This document shows positions 1 through 9,785 of a stretch of 33,245 nt of DNA, in pieces. A program made the position numbers and the translations under genes. The DNA is from Albidovulum inexpectatum (GTDB lineage Bacteria; Pseudomonadota; Alphaproteobacteria; Rhodobacterales; Rhodobacteraceae). Under the pieces are notes generated by a model that was not told where the DNA came from, made no database searches, and saw only the letters and a list, made by a program, of their open reading frames with translations. Position 1 is the stretch's first letter, and every line of letters begins with the position of its first letter. The stretch is taken from assembly GCF_002927635.1 (NCBI RefSeq), contig NZ_PRDS01000014.1, forward strand, positions 1 to 33,245, in the 5' to 3' direction.

Positions 1-197
1 TCGGCCTCATTCAGATAGTCGAAGAACTGATCCATCTTGTCACGATCGCCCTCATCGTCACCGGTCTGGGCGGCCTGGCGTTGCCTGCGGAGGGCGCGCA
101 GGAATGACTTCAGACGCCGCTCGACCTCGTGCAACGTCGGCAGGTCGTCTTCGAACCGCAGAGCATGGAATGGAATCGTGGTCGTGGCACGGGGCAT
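1..197 (-). CDS. Unrecognised protein, N-terminal 65 residues only (runs off left edge)
   Basis: An open frame on the minus strand starts at the ATG whose complement is 195-197 and stays open to the window edge. It begins MPRATTTIPFHALRFEDD and continues with a charged, probably helical stretch rich in Arg, Gln and Asp. A good Shine-Dalgarno (AAAGGA, 8 nt before the ATG) supports this start. Codon use is GC-rich like its neighbours. I do not recognise the family. It lies downstream of the tnsABC-like operon in the same direction but is separated from it by a terminator and about 500 bases of repeat-rich DNA, so it is probably a separate transcription unit. The N-terminus does not resemble TniQ/TnsD. 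It could be transposon cargo or a flanking gene. Confidence 0.55.
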   Translation of the reverse strand, partial: MPRATTTIPFHALRFEDDLPTLHEVERRLKSFLRALRRQRQAAQTGDDEGDRDKMDQFFDYLNEA

Positions 198-278
198 CGC
201 AGAATCCTTTCGTGGCGCGACAGGGCTTGCCGTGCCGTTGTCCTCACCGCCGGGGCGGGCGGGACTGATGGGTGTGAA

Positions 279-292
279 AGGTTCCGGAACCT
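279..292. promoter_or_regulatory. 14-bp perfect palindrome upstream of the partial gene
   Basis: AGGTTCCGGAACCT reads the same on both strands. It lies 82 bases upstream of the start of the minus-strand partial gene, a plausible place for a dimeric repressor to bind. A TTGACA-like hexamer on the minus strand (complement 325-330) is nearby, but no convincing -10 follows. Operator function is inferred from symmetry and position only. Confidence 0.3.
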
Positions 293-467
293 GATTGCCT
301 CCAGTGACGCGATCCGGGGCGGCGTGTCAAATCAGGGGGGACGGGAAGCGGATGGCAAGCAGGTCGGGCGCAGGGTGATGCCTCACAAGCCATTGTTTTT
401 ACGACATAATCTTCGTTGAAAGCCGACTACCGCATCAACCAGCCTACCACCTTGCGCGCACTATTTC

Positions 468-539
468 GTTCCTTTGCGCGCACTTCTGGTTATTTTGGCA
501 CTTATTGCCAAAGCAACCAGAAGTGCGCGCAAAAAGAAC
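468..539. repeat. Long interrupted palindrome (about 30 bp of pairing)
   Basis: Positions 473-491 are the perfect reverse complement of 515-533 (19 bp). Inside, after a 2x2 mismatch, 494-500 pairs with 506-512 around the 5-nt loop CTTAT. Outside, 468-471 can pair with 536-539 across a small bulge. The arms carry TTTGCGCGCAC, a motif repeated nearby at 452-461 with 22-bp spacing. There is no T-tract on either side, so it is not a standard terminator. It could be paired transposase sites, a recombination site, a cruciform or a structured RNA. Confidence 0.75.
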
Positions 540-591
540 AAAGGGTGATTCGGCGATCTCGAAAAGCCAAGCTTTTTCAATGCGTTACGAG

Positions 592-650
592 ACTAAAAAT
601 TCGCTCGAAAACAATAAATTCGCGCAGGCAACAATAAGCCCGCGCAAACT
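592..650. repeat. Three tandem ~20-bp imperfect direct repeats
   Basis: Units at about 592-610, 611-630 and 631-650 share an AAATTCGC / CGCGCA core. Units two and three both begin ACAATAA and keep CGCGCA at the same offset, matching at 14 of 20 positions; the first unit is more diverged. Read on the minus strand the core is TGCGCG, the same word found in the palindrome arms. Array spacing fits protein-binding sites such as TnsB sites or iterons. Confidence 0.55.
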
Positions 651-694
651 TTTTTCGAAGTTTTTTTGCATGCCGCCGGCCTCACTGCCAGCAT

Positions 695-724
695 GAAAAA
701 AGCCCGTGTTTGGGACACGGGCTT
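695..724 (-). terminator. Rho-independent terminator of the tnsABC-like operon
   Basis: Positions 700-709 pair perfectly with 715-724 (10 bp, GC-rich) around a 5-nt loop. On the minus strand the stem is followed directly by a run of six T (complement of 695-700). It lies 27 bases past the tnsC stop codon, as expected for the end of that operon. Confidence 0.85.
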
Positions 725-750
725 GCATGAAGGTCGGATTGTGGGTGGCG

Positions 751-1716
751 CTACTGCCGCAGCGCTTCAAGGAAGGGATGATCCTTGCGGTACATCGTCT
801 CGTACGCTCTGTGGGTGAAGGGGGTCGCCGCGCGGTTGGCCTGCGTTTTCGAGACCCAGGCGTCGATGAAATGCCCCACTTGCAATTCAACTGCCCTGGC
901 AACGCGCGCAACTCCGACGGCGCCGATGGTCAGCTTGATGATCAGGCCCCAACGAAAAGCACCGGCCGTTGCAAGGCGGTGGTAGAAGTCTTCGGTGAGG
1001 ATGGCCTCATCCACCTCGAGACCGGCCTGCAGGGCATAACTGCCGACGATCTCATGGACCGTGTCATAGTCTTCTGGCAGTGAAACATCTTCAAACTCGA
1101 TGCGATTGACCAACCGGTGGAGTTGGGGCTCTTGGCGCAGGTAATCTTCCAGTTCCGGTACCCCCGAAAAGATCAGGATGAGGGGCCAGTCATGGGACTT
1201 CATGAGCGTCTTGAACGAGTCGAGGATCGCAAGCCGGTCGGCCTCATTCTTCTTGCGGAAGATGTGCTGTGCCTCGTCGTAGTGGATCCCCACGACCCCG
1301 GCGAGCCGGGCCTCGGTCACGACACGCTCCCAGATCTCAGCCTGGGTTAAACGTGCCTTGTCGTTGAGCGGGTATTCCAAGGCCCGGATCGTATTGCGCC
1401 CCAGATCCTTCCAGCTCTGCGTTCCACTCAGAATGCACTCGGCGAACCGGGCCGGGCGGCCGCCCGGCAACGGAATGCCGCTTGCGTTGAACCGTTTGAG
1501 AAGTTCGGCAATCTCTCTGGTCTTCCCGCTTCCGGATTGCCCAGTCACAAGGATACACTCGGTCTCGAACCGCGCTCCGCTCTCCAGGTTGCCGAGATGC
1601 TGGCTGAACACCCGGGCGAACTCGGTCTTGAGCCTCGTGGCCCGTTCAAGGGGAAAGACCCGATCGGCGGTGCTTGCCGCCGTGCTGCGGATGCCGGGGA
1701 TGACGAATTCACTCAC
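751..1716 (-). CDS. tnsC: TnsC/TniB-like AAA+ ATPase of a Tn7-like transposon
   Basis: This 321-residue protein should be the ATP-dependent regulator that links target choice to the transposase. Walker A is GQSGSGKT (59-66), Walker B is [11 protein letters not shown] (141-151), and a sensor-like strand [11 protein letters not shown] follows (179-189). This order is typical of TniB/TnsC and MuB-type ATPases. The length is closer to TniB and the short TnsC proteins of CRISPR-associated elements than to Tn7 TnsC (about 555 residues), so the C-terminal extension that contacts TnsD in Tn7 is absent. Translation starts at GTG (complement 1714-1716), overlapping the tnsB stop as GTGA; no in-frame ATG lies before the Walker region. 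It is the last gene of the operon, with a terminator 27 bases downstream. Confidence 0.87.
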   Translation of the reverse strand: MSEFVIPGIRSTAASTADRVFPLERATRLKTEFARVFSQHLGNLESGARFETECILVTGQSGSGKTREIAELLKRFNASGIPLPGGRPARFAECILSGTQSWKDLGRNTIRALEYPLNDKARLTQAEIWERVVTEARLAGVVGIHYDEAQHIFRKKNEADRLAILDSFKTLMKSHDWPLILIFSGVPELEDYLRQEPQLHRLVNRIEFEDVSLPEDYDTVHEIVGSYALQAGLEVDEAILTEDFYHRLATAGAFRWGLIIKLTIGAVGVARVARAVELQVGHFIDAWVSKTQANRAATPFTHRAYETMYRKDHPFLEALRQ

Positions 1717-3938
1717 AGTTTGCTCTCCTTTATGGGTTTGAAGGTCCGGCCTGGCCTGGGGGCGGTGTCCGGGGTTTCGGGCGGACCTTTCTGATCGTGG
1801 CCATGGTCCTTCCGAGATTCAGGCATCGCGTCTTCACGCATACTTGCCGGCGGGCTTTCGATTTCTGAAGCAGGCAAGGCTGCGGGAGGGGTACTCTCGT
1901 CGCGCTTCATGACCTGGCCGGGGAGTGTCGTGGGTGCGGAACGTGGCAGCGGAACCAATTCCACATGCGCCATCTCTTCCGCCAGCCGTCGGTATTTTTC
2001 CATCCGCTCATAGGACGAAGGCAGGTTGGAATCCGGAAAGTAACCGGACTCCCTGACGCGACGGGCACGGGCCTTTTTGAGATGCTCTTCGTGCAACGCG
2101 CGTTTTTCCGGGTTGTCTTCAACCGCCGCCCGCATGACAGCAATGGCCTCTTCCAGGGTCAGGTCGGCAAAGGTGGTCATCCGCAAATCTGCGGTCATCA
2201 CGTCTTTGGTCTCATCGCTGATCACCGTGACGTGTCGCAGATCGTCCGGGTTCAGGAAGACCGTCACGCGTTTCCGCTTGCCGCCTGCGAATTTCTGCAG
2301 CTCACCCGAGTTGTACGGGATCCCGAAGATCTTGACCCCTTCGGACGAGGTTGTTGCCGTGGCTTTTTCCCCCAGGTGGATGCGCAGCATCTCGGTATCC
2401 GGCGCGTCGATTTCGCCAAAGTATTTGGTGACTTCGTCGAGCTTCTGCATCGGGGTCGCGCTGAACATGCCGGTGCCGTTGTGACGATCATGCGGGTATT
2501 CATCGACGAAGAAGCGCGAAACATACCCCATCAGTTTCTCCGGAGTGAGTTCCGCATTCTTCTTGCCGTCATATCCATTCAATTCCCCGGGGCCACTTCC
2601 AACATAACCGGGCAGGAAGTTGAGAAGCCTCCACTGGAGGGTGCCGAACGGGCGTTCCCCGAAGGAATTGTCGACCGAATTGTATGTACGGCCGGTCACG
2701 ATGGTCGTGCCCATGCCAAGCAGGCTGGCATAGATGTCCTCGTTCCTGGTCGCCGTACCGTTGTCCGACTTCACAAGCTTCGGCCGGACTGGTGGGGCCG
2801 GATCGTGCGTGCAGCCATAGCGGATCTTCTCTCGCGTCTTGTCGCGCATCGCCATCCGCAGAAGTTTCTTCTGGTGATCGCCATCGGCGGTTTCGGAAAG
2901 CAACCAGGCCAGAGGCAGGCGCGTTGCCAGATCCATCATGTAGAACAGCCACAGGCGCCGGACCTCGCCCTCCTCCAAAGGCGTACCTTCTTTTTTTCGG
3001 TCGATCTCCCTGATCTTTTCTTCGCCCGATGAGTCCGTAAAGATCGACAAATAGACTTGGTCGGTCACGCAGGTCTCTCCGAATTTCAGGGCCCGAATAT
3101 CGGTGGAGCCGGCGCCGAACTTGTTCTGGGCGTATCGCCCGCCATTGCGGCCAATCTCCTTGACGAGCGAGCTCTCCGCCTTTGCCCGTTTCCGGACAGT
3201 AGTGATCGACGGAAACTCAAACCCCTGCAGAACCGCCTCCTCAGGAACGTCGAATACCTCCTTGGCATCCGTGTAGAGCGTGCCAAGTTTTGGTTGCCTG
3301 AGGTCGAGGAATTTATCGAGGACGAAATCGATGAACCGCTCCTGAGTCATGCAGAGGCGGCTTTTCCCTTTCTGCCAGCCCTTCTTGTTGTGCCGACGCA
3401 TGAGGACTACGGGATTGCGATCGAACTCCAGGAAAACTTGGCGCATCTCCTGGAGTTTCCGCCCTTTCGGGAGCGCGTGTGGGTTGGACGCACTCCCGAT
3501 ATTCGCGCAGCGGAACAGCTTCGTGTCTCCCGACAGTTTGACGGCCATCTTGCGCAGACGCTTCCTGACATCCCTGCGATCGAGATAGCGTTGCGTGAGC
3601 TTCGCGCCACTGGCCTCGAGCTTTTCCATGGCATGCACGAGGCCCAATCGGGCCCGCACATCCCGGCGCTCCTGTTCCGGAAGCTGCTCAACGCGCTCAT
3701 AGCCGCCCGTATACTCCAGCAGCTTCCTTTTGCTCTCGGCCTCTTTCGGGGTGATGAGGTGGGCATCGCCACACTTCAGGGCCTCGTCCACCCGATCGAA
3801 TGACAGCGTGACGCACTCGCCATCCTCGAGGCTTTCCACGGCGTACCCGCCCGGATCCTTCCCGACGACATGCCACCGCCGCCGGTCAAGGATCAGTTCG
3901 GACCCCTGCGGAACCTTATAAAGAGCACGCGGCGCCAT
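1713..3938 (-). CDS. tnsB: TnsB/TniA-like DDE transposase (Mu/Tn7 superfamily)
   Basis: A 741-residue DDE recombinase that should bind the transposon ends and catalyse strand transfer. The catalytic triad is readable: D293 (in CVTDQ), D392 (in KSDNGTA) and E428 (in [10 protein letters not shown]). The last two are separated by exactly 35 residues, the classical DD(35)E spacing of retroviral-integrase-type transposases. An N-terminal DNA-binding part occupies about 1-280 and a Mu-transposase-like C-terminal barrel about 520-600. A Pro/Ser-rich tail, where TnsB proteins usually contact TnsC, ends the protein. Length is close to Tn7 TnsB (702). The start ATG overlaps the upstream tnsA-like stop by one base (TGATG), and the stop overlaps the tnsC GTG, so the three genes are translationally coupled. 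It appears intact. Confidence 0.9.
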   Translation of the reverse strand: MAPRALYKVPQGSELILDRRRWHVVGKDPGGYAVESLEDGECVTLSFDRVDEALKCGDAHLITPKEAESKRKLLEYTGGYERVEQLPEQERRDVRARLGLVHAMEKLEASGAKLTQRYLDRRDVRKRLRKMAVKLSGDTKLFRCANIGSASNPHALPKGRKLQEMRQVFLEFDRNPVVLMRRHNKKGWQKGKSRLCMTQERFIDFVLDKFLDLRQPKLGTLYTDAKEVFDVPEEAVLQGFEFPSITTVRKRAKAESSLVKEIGRNGGRYAQNKFGAGSTDIRALKFGETCVTDQVYLSIFTDSSGEEKIREIDRKKEGTPLEEGEVRRLWLFYMMDLATRLPLAWLLSETADGDHQKKLLRMAMRDKTREKIRYGCTHDPAPPVRPKLVKSDNGTATRNEDIYASLLGMGTTIVTGRTYNSVDNSFGERPFGTLQWRLLNFLPGYVGSGPGELNGYDGKKNAELTPEKLMGYVSRFFVDEYPHDRHNGTGMFSATPMQKLDEVTKYFGEIDAPDTEMLRIHLGEKATATTSSEGVKIFGIPYNSGELQKFAGGKRKRVTVFLNPDDLRHVTVISDETKDVMTADLRMTTFADLTLEEAIAVMRAAVEDNPEKRALHEEHLKKARARRVRESGYFPDSNLPSSYERMEKYRRLAEEMAHVELVPLPRSAPTTLPGQVMKRDESTPPAALPASEIESPPASMREDAMPESRKDHGHDQKGPPETPDTAPRPGRTFKPIKESKL

Positions 3939-4669
3939 CAGGCCAGCCAGATCCGGGAATGCGGCCAGATGACCGCGTGCCAGTTCGCGCCCAGGAGCCC
4001 TTGGCCAATCAGCCGCAGGATGGCGTCAAAGGTCTTGCCCGAAGGCAGATCGCAGCGCGCGATCAGGTCTTTCATGAGCCAGAACGTGGTGCTGCGGGCG
4101 CGATCCAGAACATACGCGTCAACGTCCGGGTCCGCGGCTTTCGAGGCTTCCCAGACCCGAAGCAGGTTGTCCCGGTATCCTCGCGTGTATTGATCCCCGT
4201 TCACGACGACCTTGTCATCGGCGAAAGATTTTGGTGTCGCCTCGAAGATCGCTTCGATTTCGGCCTGGGTTTCCGGGCGCGCGAGGCTCCGGCCGTTGCG
4301 TACGAACACCGCCCGCCGAAACCCGTCGCGAAAGGTAATCCGCAGATCGAAACTGTGGGACCGCAGCTTTCCGTTGCGGCCACGATACGGGATGGGCGGA
4401 AGCTGAACCTCCAGCCCATACAATTCAGGGCTCAACAACGCCTCCAGTGCAACCGCCATCTCGCGCTGCCCATCGAAGTGATAGACCTTGCGCTGACCGC
4501 CGGTCGCAGGCGTTGCGATTGCCATTGATACCCGAGAGGTCGTCGAACTGCGGGTCAGCGGATTGCGATAGCCATCATAAGGCAGGACGCCGAAGATCGG
4601 CCCCACCCGCAGGGCAGGCTGCTTTTTCTGTTCGCCGAGCGAAGTATCCCAGTCCTGTTGATTTGCCAT
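3938..4669 (-). CDS. tnsA: TnsA-like endonuclease of a Tn7-like transposon, third catalytic motif altered
   Basis: The 243-residue product is assigned as TnsA, which nicks the 5' ends of the element in Tn7. Supporting evidence is its place directly before tnsB, its length, and a restriction-like core: E70 (GQREMAVAL) and D108 (SHSFDLRI) match the Glu and Asp of TnsA. Where Tn7 TnsA has Gln-x-Lys, this protein has F-V-R (122-124), so the catalytic Lys is replaced by Arg. The C-terminal part (about 150-240) resembles the TnsA winged-helix region. I chose the ATG at complement 4667-4669, which has GGAG five bases upstream; an in-frame ATG 39 bases earlier (4708) has a weaker site. The stop overlaps tnsB. 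The family call is less certain than for its two neighbours. Confidence 0.7.
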   Translation of the reverse strand: MANQQDWDTSLGEQKKQPALRVGPIFGVLPYDGYRNPLTRSSTTSRVSMAIATPATGGQRKVYHFDGQREMAVALEALLSPELYGLEVQLPPIPYRGRNGKLRSHSFDLRITFRDGFRRAVFVRNGRSLARPETQAEIEAIFEATPKSFADDKVVVNGDQYTRGYRDNLLRVWEASKAADPDVDAYVLDRARSTTFWLMKDLIARCDLPSGKTFDAILRLIGQGLLGANWHAVIWPHSRIWLA

Positions 4670-4802
4670 GACTTCTCCGTTCCCGAACGCCGGTGCGATC
4701 GAGTTCATGCATTTCCATCGTCGGGACAGGGATCGCGCTTGCCTGGGCCGTTTTCGGCCTCTAGTCTGGCAAGAGTTGACGGGCGATCTGCCCCACCTTC
4801 AT

Positions 4803-4830
4803 GGCACGCTTTCGGGCGTGCCTTTTTCTT
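4803..4830 (+). terminator. Rho-independent-type terminator, plus strand
   Basis: GGCACGC (4803-4809) pairs with GCGTGCC (4816-4822) around the loop TTTCGG and is followed by TTTTTCTTT. No plus-strand gene is visible just upstream, so it may insulate the tnsA promoter region, or be a relic of a flanking gene's 3' end. Confidence 0.55.
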
Positions 4831-5250
4831 TGACCCCGTTGGAACCCGGTGCGGCCCCCTCGGGGCGAGACGAAGCGCAACGTTCAGGGCGTTGCGATTC
4901 GAGTCAATTATTATTTTATTTCATGTAGTTAGACTTTCCTTCCCACTAAAATATTCGCACTCCGAACAGCCTGCGAATTCTGCAGTCACCCCCGTGGTGA
5001 CCGGTCTTGCCGCTGCTCGGTAACGACGACCTATGAGGAAAATTTTCGTCCTCAAAGTCCCCCGGCGCAAAATTCGGATGGTTTATGTGGATAACCTGTT
5101 CGAACTGGCCGTGGGCTGGGGTTGTTCAGTGAAATTGGAACCATTCGCTTTCGAGGTCGGAACGGACGCTTCGAAGGAGGCGGATCAATATCTTGCGGTC
5201 GTGGATTCCAGCTGCGCCAGATGTAGAAGCCGAAAGGAACAGCGGCATTG

Positions 5251-5264
5251 ATACCCGAGGGTAT
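5251..5264. promoter_or_regulatory. 14-bp perfect palindrome
   Basis: ATACCCGAGGGTAT is perfectly symmetrical. It lies in non-coding DNA about 430 bases before the antitoxin gene. It could be an operator or recombination site; nothing else supports a specific role. Confidence 0.3.
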
Positions 5265-5636
5265 GGGTAGGTCCGGCCAGGTCGGCGCAGTCCTCGGCTG
5301 GATTTTCCCGGCAGGGTCTTTCTAACCGCTGCAAGCACGTGGGCAACCCTCACCACGCACGCCTTGCAGGTCTCTCAGCCATTCGCACTCATGCCCGCGA
5401 ACCGGTCGACGGTCAGGAAGATGCCATTGCCGGACATAGCAAAAACTGGCCGCGGGATTTTCGGTCGAGGAAGGGTTTTCGCGGCCTGAGAGGCCGGAAA
5501 TATTTCCTACCAGCTCGAAGGATTTTTTGCCCACCTTGGCCTGTACGGGGCCCTCGTTCCGCCTTTGCCTTGAGCTGAAGCCAAAAAATGCTGCTCCGCT
5601 CACCTTGTCAGCTCAGCGCCAGCCAATGATGAAAGT

Positions 5637-5660
5637 TTCAATTCCCGATTGAATCTAATA
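5637..5660 (+). promoter_or_regulatory. Putative operator/promoter of the R-M operon
   Basis: TTCAAT-N5-ATTGAA (5637-5653) is a perfect 6+6 inverted repeat ending 44 bases before the antitoxin start. TCTAAT (5654-5659), a near-consensus -10 hexamer, follows at once; no good -35 is visible. Phd/YefM proteins typically repress their own operons by binding short palindromes at the promoter, so this is a natural candidate site. Confidence 0.4.
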
Positions 5661-5697
5661 GCCATTTCGGCCATTTCTGGGGCCGGGAGGACCACCC

Positions 5698-5879
5698 ATG
5701 ACCGCACTTTCCGCCCGCGACGCCAAGTACAACTTCGGCCGTCTGATCGACCTCGCCCGCGCCGAGCCGGTGGTGGTCGAGAAACACGGGCGCCCGGTCG
5801 TCGTGGTCCTGTCCGTCGAAGAATACGAAAGGCTGACCGGCAACAAGGTCGCCCCATCCCGACTGGAAGGTGAAGAGTG

Positions 5880-5880
<1 letters not shown>
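5698..5880 (+). CDS. Phd/YefM-family antitoxin-like protein, first gene of the R-M operon
   Basis: A 60-residue protein with the Phd/YefM fold signature: a short N-terminal stretch ([17 protein letters not shown]), then [24 protein letters not shown]. Family members bind DNA with the N-terminal part and neutralise a Doc, RelE or PIN toxin with a C-terminal tail; here the tail is only about 12 residues. Shine-Dalgarno GGAGG lies 7 bases before the ATG. No toxin gene is adjacent; instead the stop overlaps hsdM (TGATG). Such orphan Phd-like genes are known at the head of type I R-M operons, where a role as operon repressor is plausible. The family call is firm; the role is inferred. Confidence 0.85.
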
Positions 5881-8600
<2,720 letters not shown>

Positions 8601-8604
<4 letters not shown>

Positions 8605-9779
8605 GTGGGCCGGAACTTGCGGAGCAACCCTACTACGAGAAGCTTCCTTTGTGGCCAAGTTTTGATGTGGTCGACACATCCATCGATGGGCTCGTTCCCG
8701 CTTGTCGTGTGGAGAGCTGGAAAGCTTTCGTTGATATCATCAGTGTGGGCGAGGCGCGTGCGGCGCGTGAGGTCATTTACCGTGGGCAACGGCGTTACGA
8801 TTGGCCGCTAGAGTCGACTTTGACCCGAGTCTTCGATGGAGGCGCGATCCCATCAGATATGGCCGACCGCATGCGCTCCAAGTTTCTTCTGATGATGCGT
8901 GGTCGCAGCTTTGACCTCTCCAAGCAGGACAGCAATGAGGTATGGGCATTCGGGCAACACTTTGGGCTGGCAACTCCGCTTTTGGATTGGACGGAGTCGC
9001 CCTTTGTTGCGCTGTTCTTTGCATTCGTAAGAGAAGACCCAAGGTATGAGAAGGAAAATCCAAGTCGAGCGGTTTTTTACTTGGATCGATCGAGACTAGA
9101 AGAAATATTGCCCGAGTTGTTTTTTGAGCCTTCTTTGGGTGAGAATGGTCGCCTCGTAAACCAGGCTGGCTTGTTCACGGTGACGCCGGACGGAAATGAT
9201 AATCTCGTTACCTCGATATTGAATGCACTTTTGGATGTCGGCTCAATTGGTCCCGACGATCCGCAAGAGCTTTCTCAGTACATCGGAAAAATCCATATTC
9301 CAAACGAAGGTCGAGAACAGTGTCTGCACATGCTTCAAAAAATGAACATACATCACGCAAGTCTGTTTCCGGATCCATCAGGCGCCTCTGATTACTGCAA
9401 TATTTGGCTTGAAAAATTGGTCTCCGAGAGACGCAAACAAAAAGAAAACAAATCGAAAGCTGATAAAAAGAGAATTGATGTTGCGGCGCAAGCAGTACGG
9501 GGAGAGGAGGCACCGAAGCTTGTTGCCAAAATACTGGAAAAAATAATCGGAGAAAATGCAGAAGATCTAGAAATATCGCGATTTGCGAACAGAATAGACG
9601 AGAAATTTGCTGAGGAAGCATCGACGGACTGGTGGCTAAGACCTGGAGCCAAGGCTAAACTGCGCGTTGCGTTCCGCCGTTTGCTTTCCTCGTTTGGGAT
9701 TTCGCAGGAGCAAGTAGAACGGATCATTGAAGAGTTGATCCGATTCTATGAGATCCGCGCCCAACGCAAGGCCGATTAG
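8601..9779 (+). CDS. FRG-domain protein inside the type I R-M operon
   Basis: A 392-residue protein with the FRG domain, a module of unknown biochemical function found in many defence-associated and phage genes. The signature is clear: VIYRGQRRYDWPLESTLTR (58-76), with the family's YRGQ and W-x-L elements, then QHFGLATPLLDWTESPF (119-135). The C-terminal half (about 290-392) is charged, Lys- and Glu-rich and not recognised. I chose ATG 8601, which overlaps the hsdS stop as ATGA. An upstream in-frame start (8550) would run through hsdS coding sequence. From about 9040 the gene is strongly AT-rich compared with the other R-M genes, suggesting separate acquisition. hsdR begins 6 bases after its stop, so it belongs to the operon. 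Confidence 0.88.
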
Positions 9780-9785
9780 ATTTCA

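Larger units (their letters stand above)
198..750. other. Gene-free, repeat- and palindrome-rich region between tnsC and the partial gene
   Basis: No convincing coding frame is present. From about 390 to 700 the DNA is clearly AT-richer than its surroundings. It contains a long interrupted palindrome (468-539), three tandem units of about 20 bp (592-650), several copies of a TGCGCG-centred motif in both orientations, and a minus-strand terminator (695-724). The repeat spacing of 20-22 bp resembles arrays of transposase-binding sites at Tn7-like ends, but the terminal dinucleotides and a target duplication cannot be identified here. Confidence 0.6.
4670..5697. other. Gene-free region between divergent tnsA and R-M operons
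   Basis: No reading frame here has a convincing ribosome site, codon use and recognisable product together. It should hold the minus-strand promoter of tnsABC and the plus-strand promoter of the R-M operon. Visible structures are a plus-strand terminator (4803-4830), an AT-rich patch (about 4898-4965), an inverted repeat GTCACC-N5-GGTGAC (4985-5001), a palindrome (5251-5264) and an inverted repeat before the antitoxin gene (5637-5653). In Tn7 the element end lies just upstream of tnsA, so a transposon end could be here. I could not find clear copies of the 20-22-bp repeats seen at 450-650. Confidence 0.5.

Noticed and set aside
473-533. Long hairpin as a rho-independent terminator or CRISPR repeat
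   Set aside because: No T-tract follows on either strand and there are no regularly spaced identical repeats with unique spacers.
585-911. Open frames crossing the tnsC terminator
   Set aside because: They run through the terminator hairpin and the opposite frame of tnsC; shadows of real features.
5033-5251. 72-residue open frame upstream of the R-M operon
   Set aside because: No Shine-Dalgarno, no family resemblance, and it lies in DNA with mixed composition and several palindromes; likely chance.
5322-5603. Overlapping open frames on both strands before the antitoxin gene
   Set aside because: Neither strand gives a recognisable product or ribosome site. The region might be an old gene remnant, but no frame stands out.
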